Positions 17,647 to 26,051 are shown, counted from the first letter of the stretch. The stretch: DNA of 64,000 nucleotides from Vibrio sp. STUT-A11 (GCF_026000435.1 NZ_AP026763.1:2480001-2544000); one strand, 5' to 3'. The notes: generated by a model from the letters alone, not told the origin. Numbers and translations: made by a program.

Positions 17647-18377
17647 GCCACGACCATCCCATAAATCATGACAAACATCATCGGCAGCAACGAAGCAAAG
17701 GCAATTAGACCAAAGCCATCGACCATTGGATTACGTCCTTTAATTGCAGAGGCGAGTCCGACTCCGAGCGCCGTTACAAGCGGAACCGTGATAGTCGACG
17801 TGGTAACGCCACCGGAATCGTATGCCACGCCAATGATCGATTCAGGAGCAAACCAGGTTAGCACCACCACGCCTACATATCCGCCGATGATCATGTAATG
17901 GATGGGCCAACCTTTGAGAATACGCAGTACGCCCACCACAATTGCAATACCCACCGACAGTGCCACGGTCACACGCAGCCCGGAGCCATATTCTTGGATA
18001 GATACCTCGGAGTTTTCAATCATTCCTCCCTCTGCGGCAACCTGAGCTGCTTTCTCCGCAACGGCAGTCAGTGCGGGTTCAGCGATTGTGGTGCCAAACC
18101 CTAAACAAAATGCAAACACCAAAAGCCAAAAAACGCTGCCCTTTTGCGCAAACGCCTGAGCCATGCTCTCACCAATAGGAAACAGACCTAGTTCCAATCC
18201 AAAGATAAAAAACGTCAACCCGAGTACGACGAGTAACAAGCCGAAAAGAATGGAGACCAAATTGGGTAAAGGCTCTTGTAACACCACCAGCTGGAAAAAC
18301 GTGATGACAAGGACGATGGGCAGCAGATCGCGCGCACTATTAAGGAGAGCCCGAAAAAGAGCAATAAATGCTTCCAT
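17643..18377 (-). CDS. DUF1538 membrane protein, first of pair
   Basis: 244 residues from the ATG at 18377, chosen because GGGGGAG lies just upstream and the protein then begins MEAFIALFRALLNSARDLLP, aligned with its partner; the frame is open to 18440 but without family sequence. Shares with the second gene the segments FFIFGLELGLFPIGES, FCLGFGTTIAEPAL, AYDSGGVTTSTITVPLVTALG and GRNPMVDGFGLIAFASLLPM. Inner-membrane protein with about 7 helices. The conserved GGVTTSTxTVP and TTIAEP segments probably line the transport path. Heads a four-gene overlapping operon with PII-like and CBS proteins. Confidence 0.9.
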   Translation of the reverse strand: MEAFIALFRALLNSARDLLPIVLVITFFQLVVLQEPLPNLVSILFGLLLVVLGLTFFIFGLELGLFPIGESMAQAFAQKGSVFWLLVFAFCLGFGTTIAEPALTAVAEKAAQVAAEGGMIENSEVSIQEYGSGLRVTVALSVGIAIVVGVLRILKGWPIHYMIIGGYVGVVVLTWFAPESIIGVAYDSGGVTTSTITVPLVTALGVGLASAIKGRNPMVDGFGLIAFASLLPMMFVMIYGMVVA

Positions 18378-18655
18378 ATCTCCCCCTTGGTGATTGCTTG
18401 TGAATAGCCTAGAGATAACTAATTGAAATGATTTAACCAACTTGTATCAGTCTGGCATAAATTTCTTGATGCAAATGTGAAGAAACCAATGTCATCAATA
18501 ACAATTAGTTACAATTTTTCAATATGTGAAGTCGGTTCGGAGCAAAAGTTTTACCAATGAGTGGTGTTTCACCATTAATACCCCGGAGAATATGATCAAG
18601 CCACAAACAAAAATGACTATAATGTTGTCATGTTTTTATCATTCAATGAGACGCC

Positions 18656-19573
18656 ATGAAGATACTGCTCACCGGCGGAACAGGGTTTATTGGCTCAGAG
18701 TTACTTAAGCTACTCACCACTCATCATGTGGTGCTGTTAACTCGTTCACCAGAAAAAGCGAGACAGCACCTACAACATGCTGATGTAGGTAATATTGAGT
18801 ATATTGACTCTATTGACCAACTTGCGGATCTCAACCACATTGATGCGGTCATCAACCTCGCGGGAGAGCCAATCGCCGATAAGCGCTGGACAAACAAGCA
18901 GAAAGATAAAATTTGTAAAAGCCGCTGGAAAATAACCGAACAAATTGTCGAACTTATCCACGCAAGTACAAAACCACCATCAGTGTTCATCAGTGGCTCG
19001 GCTGTCGGCTACTATGGTGATCAACAAGATCATCCGTTCGACGAATGCCTGCATGTTAACAGTGAAGCGTTTCCGCACCTTGTTTGCGATAAATGGGAAC
19101 AGATTGCCAAGCGAGCAGAATCCGAGGATACACGAGTGTGTTTATTGCGGACTGGCGTTGTTCTCGGTGCCAACGGTGGCGCTTTGGCAAAAATGTTACT
19201 CCCCTACAAACTAGGTTTGGGTGGACCACTTGGAAACGGTAACCAATACCTGCCCTGGATTCATATCCTAGACATGGTGCGTGCCATCATGTACTTACTT
19301 AACACCCCTCATGCCCATGGTGCGTTTAACATGTGTGCCCCGCATCCAGTAAGCAATCGCATTTTCAGCGCGACGTTAGCGAAAACGCTTAAACGACCCC
19401 ATATTCTATTCACGCCCCAATGGGTCATGGAGTTGCTGATGGGAGAATCAGCTTGTCTGTTGTTCGACAGTATCAGAGCCAAACCGAAAAAACTCACAGA
19501 ATTGGATTTCCAGTTCAGCTACTCAAGAATCGAACCAGCACTTAAGCACTTGCTTCATGAGCGAAGCTGTTGA
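18656..19573 (+). CDS. yfcH: YfcH-type NAD(P)-binding epimerase-like protein (TIGR01777 / SDR39U1)
   Basis: 305-residue extended short-chain dehydrogenase of the SDR39U1 group. Nucleotide-binding GGTGFIG at residues 7-13; VINLAGEPIADKRW; SGSAVGYYGD; RTGVVLG; and a C-terminal DUF1731-type segment (SACLLFDSIRAKPKKL). Cytoplasmic. The family is widespread but its substrate is unknown; a link to cell division or to sugar-nucleotide chemistry is not demonstrated. ATG preceded by GAGACGCC, a modest ribosome-binding site. The next gene, a classical SDR, starts 40 bases downstream, so they may be co-transcribed. Confidence 0.9.
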   Translation: MKILLTGGTGFIGSELLKLLTTHHVVLLTRSPEKARQHLQHADVGNIEYIDSIDQLADLNHIDAVINLAGEPIADKRWTNKQKDKICKSRWKITEQIVELIHASTKPPSVFISGSAVGYYGDQQDHPFDECLHVNSEAFPHLVCDKWEQIAKRAESEDTRVCLLRTGVVLGANGGALAKMLLPYKLGLGGPLGNGNQYLPWIHILDMVRAIMYLLNTPHAHGAFNMCAPHPVSNRIFSATLAKTLKRPHILFTPQWVMELLMGESACLLFDSIRAKPKKLTELDFQFSYSRIEPALKHLLHERSC

Positions 19574-19612
19574 ATGATAAACGTTAATATACGTTTATTC
19601 TGAGCTTAATTT

Positions 19613-20440
19613 ATGTACAAGTCGATTCTTATCACTGGTTGCTCAACCGGTATTGGTTATGTGTGCGCTCATGCCCTGAAAGCACAAGGCTTTAATGTTA
19701 TTGCCTCGTGCAGAAACCCTGACGATGTCCAGCGACTGCAGGCCGAGGGCTTAACCAGCATACAACTCGACCTCAATGACCCCATCAGCATCACGCAAGG
19801 TGCAGAGCAGGCGATAAGTTTAGCTCAGGGGAAACTGTACGCTTTGTTTAACAACGGCGCATACGGCCAGCCTGGCGCCTTGGAAGACCTGCCAACCGAA
19901 GCGCTCAAAGCGCAGTTCCAGACCAACTTTTTTGGCTGGCATCAACTGGTACAAGAGATTCTTCCTAACATGCGCTCCCATGGCGAAGGCCGCATCATTC
20001 AAAACAGCTCGGTACTTGGCTTTGCTGCAATGAAATATCGTGGTGCCTATAATGCTTCGAAGTTTGCTCTGGAAGGATGGACCGATACGTTAAGACTTGA
20101 ACTGGCCGACACCAATATCAAAGTAGCAATTATCGAGCCCGGCCCTATCGAAACTCAGTTTAGGCACAATGCGCTTAAAGCATTTGAAAAATGGATTGAC
20201 GTGGAGTCCAGCCCACACCGCATCGCTTATGAAGGCCAGAAACAACGCTTAGACAACGACAAATCAAACAACAAATTTGCCCTGCCAGCAGAGGCGTGTG
20301 TCGCCCCTGTTCTGCACGCGCTCACTAGCGATTCACCGAAAATCCGTTACCGTATTACCACACCAACCAAGATATTCGCCGTGTTAAAAAGGATATTACC
20401 AACACGGCTGCTCGATAAAATTTTGCGACAAGCAGCATAA
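19613..20440 (+). CDS. Short-chain dehydrogenase/reductase
   Basis: 275-residue classical SDR. Cofactor loop TGCSTGIG at residues 8-15; NNGAYG in place of the usual NNAG; catalytic Ser in QNSSVLG and Tyr-Lys in YNASK. IEPGPIETQF follows, the typical PG motif. The C-terminal extension ends basic (KRILPTRLLDKILRQ), a pattern that may associate with membranes. Substrate unknown. Resembles the group of NADP-dependent reductases acting on retinoid- or steroid-like lipids (inference from fold only). Confidence 0.9.
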   Translation: MYKSILITGCSTGIGYVCAHALKAQGFNVIASCRNPDDVQRLQAEGLTSIQLDLNDPISITQGAEQAISLAQGKLYALFNNGAYGQPGALEDLPTEALKAQFQTNFFGWHQLVQEILPNMRSHGEGRIIQNSSVLGFAAMKYRGAYNASKFALEGWTDTLRLELADTNIKVAIIEPGPIETQFRHNALKAFEKWIDVESSPHRIAYEGQKQRLDNDKSNNKFALPAEACVAPVLHALTSDSPKIRYRITTPTKIFAVLKRILPTRLLDKILRQAA

Positions 20441-20643
20441 ATTTCTTTTGTCGTCGTGTAATTTCATCGTAACAATGTGATGTCATTATGAGCATGTAGG
20501 TTAAAAAAACCTCACCTGTTCGAATCAACATCTAGGCAAACCTTACTCAAAATGATTGTAATTTTTAGTTATAGGTTTGATTAGATTTGGTATCGCCACC
20601 CGTTCTGTTTTGTAGCAATTTTTTGTTCCGATGCGAGACAATA

Positions 20644-20709
20644 ATGACATTAAATCAGCTTAACTGGCTTAGTGTGGGTGTAGTAGTGACTTTGTTCATC
20701 CTATTCTGA
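20644..20709 (+). CDS. Candidate 21-residue single-helix membrane peptide
   Basis: Twenty-one codons: polar start MTLNQLNW, then a hydrophobic run SVGVVVTLFILF to the stop. It would be one transmembrane helix with a short cytoplasmic or periplasmic head. The ribosome-binding site is weak (GAGAC 6-10 bases upstream). The ORF lies inside a transcript-like unit that ends in a strong hairpin terminator. I do not recognise the peptide. It could equally be a chance ORF inside a small RNA. Confidence 0.35.
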   Translation: MTLNQLNWLSVGVVVTLFILF

Positions 20710-20783
20710 TACCACACCTTGCACGATAAAAATCATAATCAGCGTGCAAGACTCGCCAATTTCAGTTCGCTTGCTATTAGGAC

Positions 20784-20810
20784 AACGCTGCTTCGGCAGC
20801 GTTTCTCCTT
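20784..20810 (+). terminator. UUCG-tetraloop intrinsic terminator
   Basis: Stem AACGCTGC/GCAGCGTT closed by TTCG, followed by TTCTCCTTTCT. Not at the end of any annotated large gene; it ends the small-ORF/sRNA candidate unit. Confidence 0.8.
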
Positions 20811-20932
20811 TCTATTAATTCAAATCTGAGCAATCCAAACATCTCGAGGTTATTTGGTGATACCGCTTGATTTTCCGCTAAATCAACTCCATATCTACAA
20901 GCAACGACAAGAAACAAAGCAAGGATACTCTG

Positions 20933-21787
20933 ATGCAATCCCCATTTATCGTTGAGATCACAGAACAGAACTTTCGCGAAACGCTTGAAGGATCAATGAA
21001 CACGCCCGTACTGATCCATTTTTGGGCTAATGCTCAGCCAGAAAGCGCACAAATATTGCCTGAATTACAAACGTTGGCTCAACAGTACAATGGTGCTTTT
21101 ACCCTTGCTTTGCTTAACTGTGAAGACCAACCAGCCTTAGCGTCTCAGTTTGGCGTTCAGGTCCTTCCGACGATTGCATTGTTTATTAATGGTCAAGCTG
21201 TAGATGGATTAGGTGGCCCTCAACCGATAGACGCCATCGCAGCCATGCTACAAAAACACCTGCCAAGCCCTGATGAGCAACTACTGAAACAAGTTACTGA
21301 ACTATTACAACAAGGTCAGCACGCAGAGGCTCTAAGCATCATTCACACGCTTCCTACAGAGCTACAATCACGTGGCGATGTCAAATTGGCAACAGCAGAC
21401 TGCTTGCTGGAAACCAAACAGTTTGATGTTGCTCAAGAGCTATTAACCTCCATCCCCCTTGAGTATCAGGATAACTACTACAAAGGCTTAATAGCCAAAC
21501 TTGAACTACACCTTCAGGCAGCTGACAGTCCTGAACTTCAGCGTATGGAGCAAGAGTATGCGGCAAATACCGACAATCTTGAGCTGGCCTGTGAGTTAGC
21601 GGTTCAGTACAACCAAGTTGGCCGTGATGAAGAAGCGTTAGAACTGCTTTGGAACATTCTAAAAGTGAACTTAGGTGCTCAGGATGGTGAAGTGAAGAAA
21701 ACCTTTATGGATATTCTAAGCGCATTAGGTCAGGGTAATGCTTTAGCGGGTAAGTACCGCCGCCAACTTTACTCTATCTTGTACTAA
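20933..21787 (+). CDS. cnoX: CnoX (YbbN) thioredoxin-fold co-chaperone
   Basis: 284 residues: thioredoxin domain (about 1-110) followed by a TPR-like helical region (about 115-284). By family knowledge CnoX is a cytoplasmic chaperedoxin that holds and protects proteins and hands them to GroEL/DnaK. The usual CxxC/SxxC site is AQPES here, so the position equal to E. coli Cys38 is Ser38, but Cys63 (in ALLNCEDQ), reported as the functional Cys, is kept. The cis-proline is present (VLPTIALF). Own transcription unit, with a terminator after it. In Vibrio the stomatin/NfeD pair follows, as here; in E. coli ybbN is also near qmcA/ybbK. Confidence 0.93.
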   Translation: MQSPFIVEITEQNFRETLEGSMNTPVLIHFWANAQPESAQILPELQTLAQQYNGAFTLALLNCEDQPALASQFGVQVLPTIALFINGQAVDGLGGPQPIDAIAAMLQKHLPSPDEQLLKQVTELLQQGQHAEALSIIHTLPTELQSRGDVKLATADCLLETKQFDVAQELLTSIPLEYQDNYYKGLIAKLELHLQAADSPELQRMEQEYAANTDNLELACELAVQYNQVGRDEEALELLWNILKVNLGAQDGEVKKTFMDILSALGQGNALAGKYRRQLYSILY

Positions 21788-21812
21788 GTCAGTCAAAATA
21801 GAGATTTCAAAT

Positions 21813-21841
21813 AAGGTCGGTGTTTTCCGGCCTTTATTTTT
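21813..21841 (+). terminator. cnoX terminator
   Basis: Stem AAGGTCGG/CCGGCCTT (one G-T pair), 6-base loop, then TATTTTTG. Confidence 0.8.
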
Positions 21842-21943
21842 GCCTGACATCAAACTAAGTCTTCCTTTCTCATATATTCAATTGTTTAATCGGGATAAAT
21901 GCGTAAAAATGAACCAGATTTTATGCACTTAAGGGAATATTCC

Positions 21944-22861
21944 ATGCCAATTGATTCATTGATTACTATCGGTATTTTTGTTGTCCTTGCCATCATTCTT
22001 CTTTCATCCGCCATAAAAACCGTTCCTCAAGGGAACAACTGGACTGTAGAGAGGTTTGGTCGCTATACCCACACACTCAAACCCGGGCTAAATTTAATTA
22101 TCCCTTTCATTGACCGTGTAGGTCATAAAATTAATATGATGGAGCGAGTATTAGATATCCCCGCGCAAGAGGTCATCAGTAAAGATAACGCCAATGTGAC
22201 AATTGATGCCGTCTGTTTCGTACAAGTCGTTGAGGCAGCAAAAGCCGCCTATGAAGTTAACGACCTGGAACATGCGATTAGAAACCTAACACTCACCAAC
22301 ATTCGTACCGTATTGGGTTCAATGGAACTCGATGAAATGCTCAGCCAGCGCGATATGATCAACTCAAAACTCCTATCCATTGTTGACCAAGCCACTAACC
22401 CTTGGGGAGTAAAAGTGACGCGTATTGAGATTAAGGATGTACAACCACCAGCCGACCTGACTGCCGCGATGAATGCACAAATGAAAGCCGAACGGAACAA
22501 ACGTGCGGAAATCCTTGAAGCAGAGGGCGTGCGTCAAGCCGAGATCTTAAAAGCAGAAGGTCACAAGCAGTCACAAATATTGAAAGCAGAAGGTGAAAAA
22601 CAGTCTGCTATTCTTCATGCAGAAGCTCGTGAGCGCGCAGCACAGGCGGAAGCCAAAGCGACTTACATGGTTTCTGAAGCAATAGCAAAAGGTGACATGC
22701 AAGCTGTTAATTACTTTATCGCTCAGGGCTATACCGATGCAATTAAGAGCATTGGCCAAGCTGAAAACGGTAAGATCATCATGCTACCTCTGGAAGCAAC
22801 GGGGCTAATGGGATCCGTTGCGGGCATTGCTGAAATGTTTAAACAACAAAACAAAGAATAA
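21944..22861 (+). CDS. qmcA: SPFH/stomatin-family membrane protein (QmcA-like)
   Basis: 305 residues from ATG 21944, chosen for the AAGGGA ribosome-binding site and because the membrane helix then begins at residue 3 (IDSLITIGIFVVLAIILLSS). The frame is open upstream to 21899. The SPFH/band-7 domain covers about 25-185 (GRYTHTLKPGLNLIIPFID; DNANVTIDAVCFVQV). A coiled-coil with repeated KAEG units (ILKAEGHKQ, ILKAEGEKQ) follows at about 190-235. Forms inner-membrane rings or microdomains and probably modulates FtsH or other membrane proteases (family knowledge). The NfeD partner starts 9 bases downstream. Confidence 0.9.
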   Translation: MPIDSLITIGIFVVLAIILLSSAIKTVPQGNNWTVERFGRYTHTLKPGLNLIIPFIDRVGHKINMMERVLDIPAQEVISKDNANVTIDAVCFVQVVEAAKAAYEVNDLEHAIRNLTLTNIRTVLGSMELDEMLSQRDMINSKLLSIVDQATNPWGVKVTRIEIKDVQPPADLTAAMNAQMKAERNKRAEILEAEGVRQAEILKAEGHKQSQILKAEGEKQSAILHAEARERAAQAEAKATYMVSEAIAKGDMQAVNYFIAQGYTDAIKSIGQAENGKIIMLPLEATGLMGSVAGIAEMFKQQNKE

Positions 22862-22870
22862 GACCTGCCT

Positions 22871-23332
22871 ATGGATTTTATAAGCTTACTTGATGGGATC
22901 ACCTTCTGGCACTGGCTCGCGCTGGGGTTTGGTCTACTTGCTATAGAATTACTCGGAACAGCGGGTTATTTTCTGTGGCTTGGTCTGTCTGCACTGTTGG
23001 TTGGTATTTTATTGTCTCTGATGCCGATTAGCTGGCAGCTACAGTGGTTGTCTTTTGCCACGTTCAGTCTTGTCACCACTTGGTTGTGGTGGCGACGTCA
23101 GTGGAAAAAAGACAAACAAGATGATCAGTCCAGAGATCTTAACCAGAAGTACAAGCAACTGATTGGACAAACTCTTACCATAGACGAAGACTTCTCCGTT
23201 GGATTGAATAGAATCCATGTTGCCGATACCACTTGGTCTGCCCAAAGTGACCACCCCCTTCCTGCAGGCACTAGAGTCAAAATCGTTGCGGTAAAGGGTA
23301 TTATTTTAGTAATAGAACCTGTTGATGATTAA
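22871..23332 (+). CDS. NfeD-family membrane protein, stomatin partner
   Basis: 153 residues, short NfeD type. Three N-terminal helices (about 10-80) include WHWLALGFGLLAIELLGTAG. A basic cytoplasmic stretch follows (RRQWKKDKQDD), then a C-terminal OB-fold domain (about 95-150: IGQTLTIDEDFSVGLNRIHV to GTRVKIVAVKGIILVI). Genes of this family are almost always next to an SPFH gene, as here, and the proteins act as one complex in the inner membrane. Equivalent in position to E. coli ybbK's partner. Followed by a good terminator. Confidence 0.9.
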   Translation: MDFISLLDGITFWHWLALGFGLLAIELLGTAGYFLWLGLSALLVGILLSLMPISWQLQWLSFATFSLVTTWLWWRRQWKKDKQDDQSRDLNQKYKQLIGQTLTIDEDFSVGLNRIHVADTTWSAQSDHPLPAGTRVKIVAVKGIILVIEPVDD

Positions 23333-23344
23333 TTTATGTCAAAG

Positions 23345-23378
23345 TAATGGAGCTTACATGGCTCCATTATTATCTTTT
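23345..23378 (+). terminator. Terminator of the stomatin/NfeD operon
   Basis: Stem TAATGGAGC/GCTCCATTA, 7-base loop, then TTATCTTTTC. Confidence 0.82.
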
Positions 23379-23909
23379 CTCACTACTTCTTTTATTTCAT
23401 TACCTTAATTTAATTCCCAATAAAAATTAAGTCAAAGGTTACTATTATTATCCTATCTATAAATTAGTAAATAACATTACCCTATGTTATAGAATCAAAT
23501 AGATATTAAATTATTTCGTAACTATATTTACTCTAATTTAAAATTAAAAAATTAACTTATCATAAATAAATTTTTGATCTTTATTAGTCTGGATACATAC
23601 TTAATGAATAAGCATTGTAGTTTGATGCTTATATTTTAGGTAAGTAGAAGATGTACTATGAAAGACGATATTGTTTTAGCTTAGCGATGATTACCACTCG
23701 CCGGTATAATTTTGTGTTAACTGTGGTGGCAACATCACCACTTAATTGCCTGTATACACCATTATAGCAACTGTATGCTTATAGTGGAGTGCGAATACTT
23801 AATATCCTAGCGAAAGCATATTAGATTAGTCACCTTTTAAAAATTAATCTGGTTATAAATTAATAATATAGAGACGACTCTATACTCATTAATAAGTATG
23901 AGGTTTACC
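23379..23909. other. AT-rich islet before a small secreted-protein gene
   Basis: About 530 bases, clearly richer in A+T than the flanks, especially 23390-23640. A possible 38-codon ORF (23651-23767, starting MYYERRYCFSLAMITT) begins after GTAGAAG, but I do not trust it. A stem GTGGTG/CACCAC lies near 23722-23741. Probably the promoter and leader of the small gene at 23910, possibly transferred DNA; no mobile-element ends seen. Confidence 0.45.
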
Positions 23910-24083
23910 ATGAAACGTATTATTACTTTAGTTTTTACTTGCTTGGTATTTTCTTCTCCTATTTCGTTAGCTCAAAATGCCGGACATGTATTTGGTGCGG
24001 GTGTAGACTGCACTTTTAGCGACGGTACAGTTAAGCAACTACCTCGAGAATTGTGCAAAATGTATGGTGGAGTATATAAATAA
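23910..24083 (+). CDS. Small secreted two-cysteine protein, unknown
   Basis: 57 residues from ATG 23910, preceded by GAGG at 7 bases; the frame is open to 23898. The N terminus is a clear signal peptide (MKRIITLVFTCLVFSS, then a likely Ala-x-Ala-like cut after SLA). The mature part is only about 34 residues, with two cysteines (in GVDCTF and ELCKMY) that could form a disulfide, a GxGVDC turn and a C-terminal YGGVYK. I do not recognise a family. Located in an AT-rich islet between the nfeD operon and a DUF2799 lipoprotein gene. A periplasmic or exported small protein is the safest call. Confidence 0.65.
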   Translation: MKRIITLVFTCLVFSSPISLAQNAGHVFGAGVDCTFSDGTVKQLPRELCKMYGGVYK

Positions 24084-24192
24084 CGCTGAATATTAATTGG
24101 TTGTACGAAGTTTATCTGAGGTAACGAATCCACTTAGGTAAACTTCGTAATCAATACCAAAAATACGCTTACTGCTTGTTGCTAGCGGTGAC

Positions 24193-24555
24193 TTAGAACT
24201 TGTAAAAGTCAGAACCAATAAAAGCATCCCAGCCCCTCTGCCACTCAGCTTTAATCATGACTTCTTCAGGCTGACCGCTGCACTGTCCATTATAACGAAT
24301 ACCTTTTATCCCCTTGTCGAAAGCTCGAAACGGGTCGCAATACTCCGCTTTACCAGCTTCATAGCCGTTCTTATACGACTGTTGGTCAAAAGTGACCGAC
24401 TCTTTGAGCGTAGTTAAAATTTCGTTCTCATACGAGTATCCATTAGCACCAAATCGCTCACCTTGACCATACCAGTATTCTTCGACAGTTTTAGGATTGC
24501 TGCTGCATGCTTGTAGATTAAGAAATACGACTGAAACTAAAAGAACTTTCTTCAT
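24193..24555 (-). CDS. DUF2799 family lipoprotein
   Basis: 120 residues. Lipoprotein signal: MKKVLLVSVVFLNLQAC with the lipobox Cys at residue 17; residue +2 is Ser, so outer-membrane sorting is expected. The mature part shows the YWYGQGERFGANGYS, SYKNGYEAGKAEYCDP and WQRGWDAFIGS segments typical of the DUF2799 group, with two further cysteines. Function unknown; envelope location is well supported. No operon partner: it lies downstream of the chitoporin-like gene across the porin terminator and is transcribed from its own start. Confidence 0.82.
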   Translation of the reverse strand: MKKVLLVSVVFLNLQACSSNPKTVEEYWYGQGERFGANGYSYENEILTTLKESVTFDQQSYKNGYEAGKAEYCDPFRAFDKGIKGIRYNGQCSGQPEEVMIKAEWQRGWDAFIGSDFYKF

Positions 24556-24610
24556 AAAACCACCTAATTACATAGTGAAGATGTATGGTAAAAAACCAAT
24601 AGCTAAGATC

Positions 24611-24638
24611 AAAAAAAGCTGGGCGATTGCCCAGCTTT
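24611..24638 (-). terminator. Terminator of the porin gene
   Basis: Stem AAAGCTGGGC/GCCCAGCTTT with a 4-base loop. The minus strand runs into seven T. Confidence 0.88.
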
Positions 24639-24653
24639 CCCTTTATTCACTAA

Positions 24654-26051
24654 TTATTTTACGCCGAATGGCATAGTTAGAATTAGTTTAAAGTCTGTCT
24701 CATCGTTAAATGCATTTGAGTATGGGCCCCAGTCTGGCGCATCTGAATCATTGTAGAAGTTAGTGTAGTAGAAGCTGATGTTAGCATCTTTAAGCGCGCC
24801 GCCTTGAATTGCGTAGTTTGCGAAGAAGCTGTATGCGTACTCTACTAACTCATCGTAACCTGATGCTTTAGCACCTGCACCATATGCACCGCTTAGACCA
24901 GCGCTAAACCCGTTACCACCGATGTCTGCAAAGTCACGAGAAGCAGATAGGAAGAATGCGTATTCCCCATCGTGGTTAAAGTCAGAACGGTTGTTCCACC
25001 AAACGTCGTATGAACCGTTTGAACCACCGTATTGCTCAGTCAGACGGTAAGCCATGTTACCTACTTGACCACGCTTGTCATCAGAGTCTGCTGATGTGTA
25101 TGTTGCGTCAGCACGGAAGCTGTATTGACCCATTGATTTAGACGTTATAAGCGCTACCTGGAATGCAGTGCTGTCGTATTGGTTGTCATCATCAACTACG
25201 TACAATTGCGGAGACCAGTATAGACCACCGTCTGTTGTACCTTTCACTTTGAAATGGAAGTTCTTACGGTCACCATCAGTCAGGGCACCGTAACCTGCGT
25301 CAAAAGAGATGCCGTTGTCTAGCGCGTAACGAGCACCGAATGAGTAAGCATCGCCTACGTCTTTACCTGCACCACCCCAGAACGTACCTTCGTTGAACTC
25401 GTAAGTTTCTTTGAACCATGGAGCCTTGTATTCATCTGCGTAAACAAAGCCTAAAGCAAGTTTGCCAAAGTTCGCGCCAATTTGACCACCACGGTATGTA
25501 CCTGGAGCAAATGACCAGTTCACACCGAGCGTGCTAGGAACAGATGGTTGGAAATAACCTAATTTAGCGTTAAAGTTTTCACCGAACTTGAATTTCAGTG
25601 CCGCTGACGCGAAAGATACACCGTTGTCAGTTTTGTATGAATCACATGAGTCGCCAGCACCGTAAGGAGAATCACAGTCAAAGAAGTTCATTTCGTGTTC
25701 AAATGAACCACCTGTATCTTCACCAGCCCACATGTCGAATGTAGAGTAAATTACTGTATCGAAACCGATGGTGTCAGCCACGTAGCCAGAGTGGAAGCCG
25801 AGGTTGGCAAAAATTGAGCCGTGGTCTAGGTTAGTAACTTTAGAAGTATCATTTCCGTTTGCATCCATACCCGCACGGTCACGTGCACGCATGAAGAAGT
25901 TAACGTTACCGCTGATAGTAGACTCAGAGAAAAACTCTGAAACTGCACCCGCGTACTCTGGGCCGACTGGATCTTCAGCCATTGCAGGAGCAGCAACTAC
26001 CGCCCCCATCATTGCTGCAGTAAGAGCAGATACTTTAAAAAATTTGTCCAT
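24654..26051 (-). CDS. chiP: Chitoporin-like OprD-family outer-membrane porin
   Basis: 465 residues with a signal peptide cut after APAMA (residue 25). The mature protein is a Gly/Tyr/Asp-rich beta-barrel with aromatic-ended strands, finishing LILTMPFGVK. In V. cholerae the porin next to ligA is the chitoporin, induced by chitin oligomers, and this gene has the same place, orientation and length. Two cysteines in a short loop (FFDCDSPYGAGDSCDSYK) could form a disulfide. The start has CAGGAG 8 bases upstream. A NagC-like palindrome lies about 190-210 bases upstream. Role: uptake of chitooligosaccharides across the outer membrane. Assignment to ChiP rests on synteny and family, not on direct motif proof. 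Confidence 0.75.
   Translation of the reverse strand: MDKFFKVSALTAAMMGAVVAAPAMAEDPVGPEYAGAVSEFFSESTISGNVNFFMRARDRAGMDANGNDTSKVTNLDHGSIFANLGFHSGYVADTIGFDTVIYSTFDMWAGEDTGGSFEHEMNFFDCDSPYGAGDSCDSYKTDNGVSFASAALKFKFGENFNAKLGYFQPSVPSTLGVNWSFAPGTYRGGQIGANFGKLALGFVYADEYKAPWFKETYEFNEGTFWGGAGKDVGDAYSFGARYALDNGISFDAGYGALTDGDRKNFHFKVKGTTDGGLYWSPQLYVVDDDNQYDSTAFQVALITSKSMGQYSFRADATYTSADSDDKRGQVGNMAYRLTEQYGGSNGSYDVWWNNRSDFNHDGEYAFFLSASRDFADIGGNGFSAGLSGAYGAGAKASGYDELVEYAYSFFANYAIQGGALKDANISFYYTNFYNDSDAPDWGPYSNAFNDETDFKLILTMPFGVK

Larger units (their letters stand above)
20441..20932. other. 492-base gap with structured transcript candidate upstream of cnoX
   Basis: No large ORF. Contains, in order: AGGTT-A5-AACCT small hairpin (about 20497-20511); a 21-codon hydrophobic ORF (20644-20709); an 8-bp stem-loop CTTGCACG/CGTGCAAG (20718-20725 with 20743-20750); and an intrinsic terminator with a UUCG tetraloop (20784-20804). 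The terminator faces the plus strand and ends a transcript that must start in this gap or run on from the SDR gene. About 125 bases then lead to cnoX. Confidence 0.6.

Noticed and set aside
20555..20580. Fur-box-like AATGATTGTAATT stretch
   Set aside because: Too few matches to the 19-bp Fur consensus in an AT-rich region.
23651..23767. 38-codon ORF in the AT-rich islet
   Set aside because: Poor initiation context and no protein character; kept only as a remark.
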